Shown piece after piece: positions 56,972 through 64,000 of a stretch of DNA of 64,000 bases. Origin of the DNA: Dermacentor variabilis. Lineage: Eukaryota > Arthropoda > Arachnida > Ixodida > Ixodidae. The stretch covers positions 228,331,265-228,395,264 of the forward strand of contig NC_134570.1 of the NCBI RefSeq assembly GCF_050947875.1, in the 5' to 3' direction. A program made the position numbers and the translations under genes. Each line of letters begins with the position of its first letter. Position 1 is the first letter of the stretch. The notes beneath the pieces are model-generated. The model worked only from the letters and a program-made list of their open reading frames with translations, ran no database searches and was not told the origin of the DNA.

Positions 56972-57242
56972 ATATATATTGCCGCGAGTCAGGAATAGTC
57001 CAGCGCAGGTGTGTTTACAGGTATTCACAGATTGCAGCAACGCTGGATGCACACGACGACCGCACGCTCGCCTCGCCAAATCGTCGTCTTGGTTCGCACG
57101 ACGTCCCACTGCTCCGTAACACGACGCCCCGGCGCAACGGGTGAAGTTGCGGCAACGCAAGACTTCAGCCTAGACAATATAGTGGGCACAGGGAATGAAT
57201 AGTCAAGCGGGAATAGCTCACATTGCCGAGCCGGCGCAAGAT
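56972..57242 (-). repeat. possible LTR remnant
   Basis: The sequence between the mariner end and the integrase fragment lies where the 3' LTR of that gypsy element would be. It is GC-rich and has no coding motif. No second copy was found to confirm it. Confidence 0.3.
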
Positions 57243-57690
57243 CTAGTAAGGCCCTGGGTGACGCGGGAGAAGTTTTGCGGACAATCTGATGTGGCAGCAT
57301 GATATCCATAGAAGAACTAAAGACCCAGGGGAGAAATGAACGTCCTGGTCGCGGCTGTCGTACTTCGTCTTCTGAGCAACATGTGAGGCCGTAAGCCGCG
57401 GGCGGGCAATCTGGCGAGCTGTGAGAGCCCGGGCGAAGATGTAGCTGCCATACTCAGCTGGAATTTGGGTCTCGGGTAGTAGGAGCTTGTCGAAGCGCAA
57501 AGTTGGGTGGCGGCCTAACAGCCGATAAAATGCAGAAAAACTAGTATTCGCGTGACTGGATGAGTTATATGCAAATGTTATGTACGGTAACGTGTCGTCC
57601 CAGTCCCTCTGGTCCGGACAAATGTAAAATCGCAATCGAAAATACGCGGCCCACGGCTCCGAGTGCAAGAGCGGCCGCAGGGCCACACCA
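57243..57690 (-). pseudogene. gypsy integrase C-terminal fragment (element F or another family)
   Basis: The minus-strand frame of 147 codons reads DQRDWDDTLPYITFAYNSSS, then HANTSFSAFYRLLGRHPTL, then AQKTKYDSRDQDVHFSPGSL and LLPRHPGPY. This is the end of a gypsy integrase catalytic core with the GPY module. The catalytic residues lie further upstream and are missing. It belongs to a different family from A, C, D and E by its sequence. It may be the 3' part of the element whose gag lies at 59.1-61.1 kb on the same strand, with an internal deletion and later insertions between. Confidence 0.82.
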
Positions 57691-58228
57691 CGACGCTGCT
57701 ATCTCCATCGGGCGCCTGCTTTGAGGGTGCCACCGAGTGACGCCGATCCCCCCCACTCTCGTGCGGCCAAGTCACGTGCTCGATAAATTTCCAGTGCGGC
57801 GTTCGGCTGTTCCGCAGCTGACGCTCAGCTGGAAAGAGGCTTCGTCATTGCGCGCTTGCCTTCCTCCAAGCGCCAGCTCGCGTTCCGTCGTTCGGCTAAG
57901 CGCACGGAACGCAGTGTTCGGTTTGGTTTCGTGTCTACGTGCGCCGAGCGCCCGTGTGTGCCGCGCTTCCGTGCTTGGCGTTTGAACGGACGGCGCACGT
58001 GCATGCAGGCTCTCCGCGAAAGACACCCTGGCAAGGCATTGGTGCCTAGGAGTAGCAAGCAGAGCCACTACTCTGTTGGTGCTAACGCCCGTCCTGAATA
58101 ATGTTCCATTCTCGTTTAAGGCGAAACTGTTACTAGGCTCACATTGAAGAAACCGTCCTAACCTGCCAGCCGTGCCCGGAAGCAGTCCGCCGCTGCCGTG
58201 CCAAGAACTGCGGCAGCACGGCAACCGG
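57691..58228. other. unassigned GC-rich DNA
   Basis: No recognisable gene. The CpG-rich core (57.8-58.05 kb) has overlapping frames in several phases, typical of composition. It may be an interspersed repeat. Confidence 0.35.
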
Positions 58229-58706
58229 ATGATGGATGGATGGATGGATGTTATGAGCGTCCCCTTTAGAACGGGGTAGTGGGTTGCGCCACCAAGCTCT
58301 TGCACATATACTGCATAATGCCATACCTAGGTTAAACAAGGAAAAAAAAGAGAAAAGAACCTATGAACTCTCACAACCAAATTTTCTTATCCCCTATTGT
58401 GAATTGTGCTTTGGTACGGCTCCGTTATTGGTCGTTTCCCTACTTTTCTTTCACCAATCCTCCAATCGCCTCTTACCAATGCCTATTGCGGACATGTTTA
58501 CTTTTCCACTGCTCTCGCTGAACCCAAGGGCTTCAAGGAGGCCAGTGGTGCCTAAATCGACCGCTGGGTAGACGTCTTCACATTCTAATAAAACATGCTT
58601 CATAGTTTCCCTAGCTTTACCGCAGCAAGTACATGCTTCTTCTTCCTTCTTATATCTCGCTTTATAGGTGCTTGTTCTAAGCCATCCCGATCTCACTTCG
58701 AACACT
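58229..58706 (-). mobile_element. B2 LINE 3' fragment
   Basis: The minus strand matches the last 480 bp of the B2 LINE at 20.8-21.28 kb: VRSGWLRTSTYKARYKKEEE, CTCCGKARETMKHVLLECED, DLGTTGLLEALGFSES, then the 3' UTR with gcgcaacccactaccccg and a terminal GGAT microsatellite (58229-58248). It is 5'-truncated at about 58706. The coding part (58451-58705) has no stop, so this insertion is younger than the 18-21 kb copy. Confidence 0.9.
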
Positions 58707-58736
58707 AATGAAAAGGAACTTCGCTTCGAAAAGTAA

Positions 58737-58783
58737 CTTAAAACTTGTGTTAGAGCGAAGTCAGGGTGAACACAAGTTTTAAG
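58737..58783. repeat. perfect 15-bp hairpin
   Basis: Arms cttaaaacttgtgtt and aacacaagttttaag with a 17-bp loop, located 30 bp from the truncated end of the B2 fragment. Confidence 0.9.
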
Positions 58784-60034
58784 TAAACATAGTAACTAAC
58801 TAACGCGTGAAATCATCGAAGCAGCGCACATCGCCTGTTCAAAAGACGCATGCGTCAGTAGCCCCTCCTTATCGATTACGTCCAAAGAGCTGGAATTTTT
58901 AGCAGGGGGATATGATGATTACTGTTATCTCCCTTATTCAGTGCGGCATGTATGATTGACTGTGAATATATGTGTGTCTTTTGGTTTCTCCTGTTGGTTG
59001 GAGCTGTTATATGTTCTTCGTTCCAAGCAATAAACTTCAATTGCAAGACAGCGCTCGTCCGTGTCGTTTCTCCCTGGTTGTCGCAATCAAAACCGCGCTG
59101 TTCTGTTTCAAATATGGCTTACCAACTCGCCCAAACGTCAGTTTTAATGGTCAGCTTCCCCACAGTGGAAGCACAGAGGCCGGCGATTCGGTGTGAGCCA
59201 AACATCGGACCTCCGTGGAGACGTGCGACTATCGTCGATGCAGTGGACCGCGTGCCCCGGACAATGGGCTACTCGAGCGGCACGAGCAAAGGGCGGCGGC
59301 GTGCGCCCAGCTTCGCAGTACGATATCGGATGCGCCGACTGAAGGGACACTATAGGAGCAGCACGAACGAACAGCGACGGAAAAGAGGCAGGATGCCTTA
59401 AGGCTTCCGCGTAGGTCCCACAGCTGTATTCAGTAGCTCCTGCCCCAGTGTTAACAGGAGGCAGGGTATCGCGGAGGGCCTGCTGCAACTCGTCTTTGAT
59501 AACCCTTGCAATGGAGCTTACCGTAGGGTGCAGTGTCGGTGTGACGCCGCCCTTTGGCAACTGTTCACGCACTACAGAGCGGATGAGCTCTCGCAGACAG
59601 TCACTGTTGCTACAGATGGCCGTGAAAATGTCAGCAGCGGACATGCTGTTCACTTGCCGCTCATACAGGTTGCACCATCATATTTTCCATGGTCATGGCC
59701 TCAGACAATAATTCCGCGACAGTCTTCGAAGGGTTCCGCACGAGGCCAGCAAGAGCAGCTCCTTGACCCCAAGCATCAGATGACGTAACTTCTCCTCCAT
59801 CATTTCTAGATCAGCTTGTCTGAAGAGGCGCGTCATGTCTTCAAAGTACGTGGTAACAGTCTCGTTTGGCCACTGGACGCGCGCCGGAATTGCTCATTTT
59901 GCTCGCTCGTAGTGACCAGCACCGGTGTAGGTCTCCAGAAGCCTACGACAAAATTCTCACGGTTCCGATGCTATGTACGCGCGCCTTTCTCCAGGTAGAA
60001 GTAGACGTGTCTCAGTTCTGCCGCGTCGTCAGCG

Positions 60035-60040
60035 TGGTTT
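60035..60040. repeat. target duplication tggttt, left copy
   Basis: Six-base direct repeat, matched at 60843-60848, flanking the RTE fragment. Confidence 0.7.
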
Positions 60041-60842
60041 CATCATCAGCCTGGTTACGCCCACTGCACGGCAAAAGCCCCTCCCATACTTCTCCGGTCA
60101 TGTACTAATTGTGGCCATGTTGTCCCTGCAAACTTCTTAATCTCATCCGCCCACCTAGCTTTCTGCCGCCCCTGCTACGCTTCCCTTCCCTTGGAATCCA
60201 GTCCGTAACTCTTGATGACCATCGGTTATCTTCCTTCCTCATTACATGTCCTGCCCATGCCCATTTCTTTTTCTTGATTTCAACTAAGATGTCATTAACC
60301 CGTGTTTGTTCCGTCACCCAATCTGCTCTTTTCTTATCCCTTAACGTTAGACCCATCATTCTTCTTTCCATAGCTCGTTGCGTCGTCCTCAATTTAAGGA
60401 GAACCTTTTTCGTAAGCCTCCAGGTTTTTGCCCCATACGTGAGTACTGGTAAGACACAGCTGTTATATACTTTTCTCTTGAGGGATAGTGGCAACCTGTT
60501 GTTCATGATTTGAGAATGCCTGCCAAATGCACTTCAGCCCATTCTTATTCTTCTGATTATTTCAATCTCATGATCTGGATCCGCGGTCACTACCTGCCGA
60601 TGTATTCCCTTACCACTTCCAGTGCCTCGCTGCCTATCGTAAACTGATGTTCTCTTCCGAGACTGTTAAACATTACTTTAGTTTTCTGCAGTTTAATTTT
60701 TAGATCCACCCTTCTGCTTTGGCTCTCCAGGTCACTGAGCATGCATTGCAATTGGTCCCCTGAGTTACTAAGCAAGGTAATATCATCAGCGAATCGCAAG
60801 TTACTAAGGGATTCTCCGTTAACTTTTATCGCCAATTCTTCT
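60041..60842 (-). mobile_element. 5'-truncated RTE insertion in gypsy F gag
   Basis: The minus strand encodes the RTE RT C-terminus (NLRFADDITLLSNSGDQLQC, then KIKLQKTKVMFNSLG, then PREGKRSRG) and ends 3' in a short ATC repeat. It is flanked by tggttt on each side. It has a ~10-bp deletion near 60600 that removes the YLGQ codons. Its 5' truncation is within about 12 bp of the one in the 18.67-19.49 kb copy. Confidence 0.92.
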
Positions 60843-61110
60843 TGGTTTAAGACTCGAAACTGACCACCCAATCTTCGACGTCTTCGAACACTGCGCCATG
60901 GAAAGTCGTCGGGACCCGTGGGCTCTCAAGTGTATACCGGTTCAACATCGTGTCCTCCATACCGGTTGAAGTGGTGGGAACCGTAGCGTCGACGACTTCC
61001 AGGGTTAGTCCCCTCATCCTGTGGCTGGCCCAATGCATGGGAGTGTCGACTAGCACTGTATTCGTAGTGCCGATACTTGAAGCGGTCTGCAACATCCATC
61101 AGGGCTACCC

Positions 61111-61296
61111 AGCACCTCCACCAGTTTGCCACGAGCGTTCAGAAGTACTCATAGGGATGTATTATACCGCACAGCAGCTGGCTCCTGAGAAGCGCCTCTG
61201 TCGGCGCTGGCTCGCGAGCAGGGAAGAGCCGCGTTATCTTTGTTCTTTTGGGCTCAACCCCCATTCTTGTTCTCTACCCACTACCTACATGTGGCC
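61111..61296 (-). repeat. probable 5' LTR part and primer-binding region of gypsy F
   Basis: At 61107-61122 the minus strand reads actggtggaggtgctg, nearly the same as the primer-binding region of element A. The sequence on its upstream side should therefore be the 5' LTR of F. It includes ggtataataca as a possible TATA box. It is interrupted by the solo LTR at 61301. Confidence 0.5.
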
Positions 61297-61300
61297 ATAT

Positions 61301-61721
61301 TTTCACGTAGTAGTGACGGTGTAGAAGGCAGCAAATATGAGATTAACGAAACTAGCGTTTTATTGGGCGAAATTGTGCCCTCAAAAGCAGGCTCCACTCA
61401 AAGAACAACGATAGCGGCGAACACACTCGGCGATCGTCGAAAATCTGATCAGCGGGGCAAGAGCTTCGGCTTTTATACATCAGTCGTCGAATGTTCCAGA
61501 GTAATCACTGGGACCCACGTGTCTTCCACAGAGATCTACACTACTCGCGTCGCGCATACACGCAATCAGATTACACAAGGTTCCGTGACAGACAGCGGAT
61601 GAAACCATCGATAACATTCCAGAAACTTCCGACACATACAGGCGCGTCCGGCGCTCTGCGATAACATTTGCTAGGCGGTGAAATGTGGTCGCCCGATAAG
61701 GATAAACAAGTGCACTATTCA
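61301..61721 (-). repeat. second solo LTR of gypsy A family
   Basis: 421 bp aligned end to end with the A LTRs but more diverged, with the TATA region gcttttatac and gttttattgggcg. ATAT flanks both sides (61297-61300 and 61722-61725). The primer-binding sequence of family A is absent next to it, so it is a solo LTR rather than the end of a longer element. Confidence 0.85.
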
Positions 61722-61725
61722 ATAT

Positions 61726-63339
61726 AAACTACCAGAAGCGAATTGAATTAGGTTTCTGCACCTTGACATTTATCAAAAACGCACATGTATGTTGCATGTA
61801 TTCACCACGACCAAACATGAGCCTCTTGCTTAACAGTGTGTTTTCACTCAAATCTCATGTAGAATGCCATATACAAGCTGTGCCTCAAGAATTGCGTTGG
61901 GAAACAGGTTACTTTCATAAGATACAACAAAGTTTCCAGAAGCAGGTCGAAAGAGTGAAAGCAGCTGTTTTTTTTTTCTGACAAAGTCGCAGTGGAAAGC
62001 TTCTTGAAAAAATTCAGTGCCATTCCACTCTATGAAAGTGGATGACCAGTGAAGCTGTTTAGAGCACGACACATAGGCGACCCAGAATCTTGAACAAAAG
62101 TGCGAACATATTTATTGTCCTTATCTGCGGCCATCGTGGTGATACGCATACACATTCGCGTAGCACCTCTGTTATTACATGTGTCCTTCACGTAATACAA
62201 TGACTCATGCCTCCATAAACGCGGCCTCCCCATTACGACGACTGAAGGGAAGTGAAATTCTACGCTGGAATGACGAGCCGCAACGGAGCCAGCTGTGGAA
62301 GACGACGATGCTCAAGCCATTGCTGATGATGATAATTTTTTGCGCAACGTAGCTGCAGCTGTGGAAGCAGATGACGATGAACGCGCGAGTAGTGGCACGT
62401 TTGTGCGGTTGGCACCGATCATTTTTAACAGTACGTTTTGAAAAAGTTGTACAAAACATTTCTTCAGAAACATCTGCTTTTTACCCTTGTGCCTGGGACC
62501 TCTTTGGATCCCACCTGTGACAAGGGTAGTTCAAGGACGCGTTACAGATACCCGAGCCCACTGGGATATGTGCCATTGAGCTGTGCCATTGCCATATGAA
62601 GAATTCTTTCCGGCAAGCCACAATGCACACTTTCCGAGGCATGGAAGGCAGTGCGAGTGCACTCCGATGTATGATTTTTCCATATTATTGCCCTATGAAA
62701 AGACAAAGTAGGGAAATTTTAGCGGGTTTCATATCACTAGGCACGGAAGCCCATGCATGAGCGCGACGCCCTTGAGCCTCAAAGACACGCAGTTACGAGT
62801 GGTAGCTTATCAAGCCATTTTTTTCCTACATTTGTGTTTTCTGCATTTCTACTGTGGCGCGTTTTAACGCATGCGCTGTAGTACTGTCGGAGGTTTGTTT
62901 TGGCGAACGCGTTCAGAATTTTTTAAGGCTGCCTGTGGCAGATGGCACACTTCCAGTTCATGAGCTGGTTTGCACGAAGAGGCGGACATTACTTGCACAA
63001 AAAAATTAACTGCATATTCGGCTAATTAACAAAAATTCACTAATTAAGTTTCTAACTAAATATCTTACGGCCCATATTGCGATTAGCCGGGGACATCGCA
63101 AGGCAGATCCACTCGGAATGAATTCTCAGGACGACAAAAGTTTTGAGGTATTAATTCTCGAATTTTGCGGAGAAATCCATTGGCATTCCAGTTACTCAGC
63201 AAAATGTCGTTTTATGCATTCACGCACAAAAGTAACTTCTGTGAAAATATTTCTGCTTGAGCAAATAGTGTCCGCCGCTTCAAGTAGAGAAGCTCATAAA
63301 CTAGAAATCTGTTATCTGGCACAGACAGCCTTTAAATTT
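61726..63339. other. unassigned DNA
   Basis: No gene, RNA or mobile element recognised. AT-rich with short open frames lacking motifs. Confidence 0.45.
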
Positions 63340-63366
63340 CTGAAAGTGCTCGATGAAACACCCTGA
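63340..63366 (-). repeat. mariner-like terminal sequence
   Basis: gatgaaacaccctgaa has the form of a mariner terminal inverted repeat end (acagggtgtttc in reverse). No matching opposite end or transposase was found. Confidence 0.35.
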
Positions 63367-64000
63367 ATTACACTAATTAAATTTTTATTTGTTAGTTTCA
63401 GGTTCTTCCTGTCTTCTTGCTTGTGTACAATGTGTTTTGCCGATTTTTCACCTTGGATTTCGGTTTAGTTTTCGGTTTATTGATCACGTATCAACTTGCC
63501 CAGTTTAGACCACGTTGTTTTGGGAGAGACTTCGTATATTAAACATGAAATACATTGTCCCACCTCCACACCGTCTCGCTTATAGAGAGACCATGTGCTC
63601 ACTTACTTGACTCTAGCATGAGTTCCTTGTCTATCATGTACATTATAAAGCACAAAGGTGATTATCGATAACCCTGCCACATGTGTTTGCGAATGCAACT
63701 ATCGTAGCACTGTTAGCCCTACCCGTACTATCTTTTCTTTATATTGTCTTAAATTTCCTTTAGTAGCACCATCTTGTCTTCCCACATTACTTCACTCGTT
63801 AGGATGTTACAGAAAAGTTGTGTGCACCACTAATGTCCGAGAATGCGAAGTATAAAGGTGTTCTTTCTTTGCCCTGTCTGTTTCGACAGAATGTTTATTG
63901 TTACAATATCGACCGGGTGACGTGGGCGTTCGTGTTGACCACTTCTCTACTCTTGTGTCCTGTCTGCACGCCTCACCTCTTCTTTGCATAATCATGTGAG
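63367..64000. other. unassigned DNA at window end
   Basis: No gene or repeat recognised in the last 630 bp. Confidence 0.45.

Larger units (their letters stand above)
59144..61110 (-). pseudogene. gypsy F gag, split by an RTE fragment
   Basis: On the minus strand, gag begins near 61110 (MLQTASSIG..., TTFHGAVFEDVEDWVVSFES at 60.85-60.91 kb), is interrupted by the RTE insertion 60041-60842, and continues from 60034 with a decayed capsid (HVTRLFRQADLEMMEEKLRH) and a frame at 59144-59653 (IFTAICSNSDCLRELIRSVV, VIKDELQQALRDTL). This ends at CFHCGEADH, the first three ligands of a CCHC knuckle, where a stop removes the last Cys. The arrangement parallels gag of element A (TRLFRHADPEMSEKK), so F is a related family. 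Confidence 0.78.

Noticed and set aside
58095..58130. gtttaaggcgaaac as a second copy of the fold-back element's end
   Set aside because: Only about 12 bases match (tttaaggcgaaa) and the following sequence differs, so it is too short to support.

Overview
The window reads as repeat-dense genomic DNA of an arthropod, most probably a hard (ixodid) tick. I infer this from the repeat families rather than from a host gene: an RTE-type LINE ending in an ATC/TGA microsatellite, a tRNA-headed SINE resembling the tick Ruka family, several Ty3/gypsy families, and long CA/TA microsatellites. No intact host protein-coding gene can be supported. The only candidate host-like exon is a THAP zinc-finger exon at 21.93-22.12 kb.

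Layout (element letters are my own labels). 0-4.4 kb: mostly unassigned DNA with an old RTE remnant and a 23-bp G-rich minisatellite. 4.43-15.83 kb: element A, a Ty3/gypsy retrotransposon on the minus strand with both LTRs, split by a 5.4-kb plus-strand LINE of the RNase H-bearing I superfamily (6.93-12.31 kb). 16.4-21.3 kb: an RTE 5' part joined to a second LINE family (B2), which itself carries a younger RTE 3' fragment with a 12-bp target duplication. 21.3-22.4 kb: THAP exon with a promoter-like upstream region. 22.37-23.82 kb: a fold-back element made of inverted arrays of ~10-bp units. 24.02-27.1 kb: a nearly complete minus-strand RTE element with a tRNA-like sequence beyond its 5' end. 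27.3-41 kb: mostly unassigned DNA holding a small TIR element, an I-like LINE fragment split by a solo LTR of the A family, a SINE fragment, a GC-rich stretch and a separate LTR. 41.08-46.32 kb: element C, a plus-strand gypsy with ~150-bp LTRs. 46.41-47.63 kb: element D, a plus-strand gypsy 5' LTR and gag. 47.64-53.59 kb: element E, a minus-strand gypsy with gag-protease-integrase-RT-RNase H order. 53.6-53.9 kb: inverted SINE pair. 53.9-56.97 kb: a mariner-type transposon with ~350-400 bp inverted repeats. 57-61.7 kb: element F remains, another B2 fragment, another RTE fragment and a second solo LTR of the A family. 61.7-64 kb: unassigned apart from a mariner-like end.

Most notable is element E. 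Its integrase lies upstream of reverse transcriptase and its capsid region resembles the SCAN domain. Both are hallmarks of the Gmr1-like Ty3/gypsy clade, best known from deuterostomes. Other points worth checking: three of three A-family insertions are flanked by ATAT; two independent RTE fragments are 5'-truncated within about 12 bp of the same site; tRNA-like sequences lie upstream of two RTE copies; several hairpins formed from reversed copies of element sequence; and a primer-binding start TGGTGG shared by several gypsy families. All coding regions are broken by frameshifts or stops, so I treat them as pseudogenes. The elements act on one another only as parasites: they are nested insertions whose order can be read, for example gypsy A before the LINE inside it, and gypsy D before E, followed by a deletion at the SINE junction.
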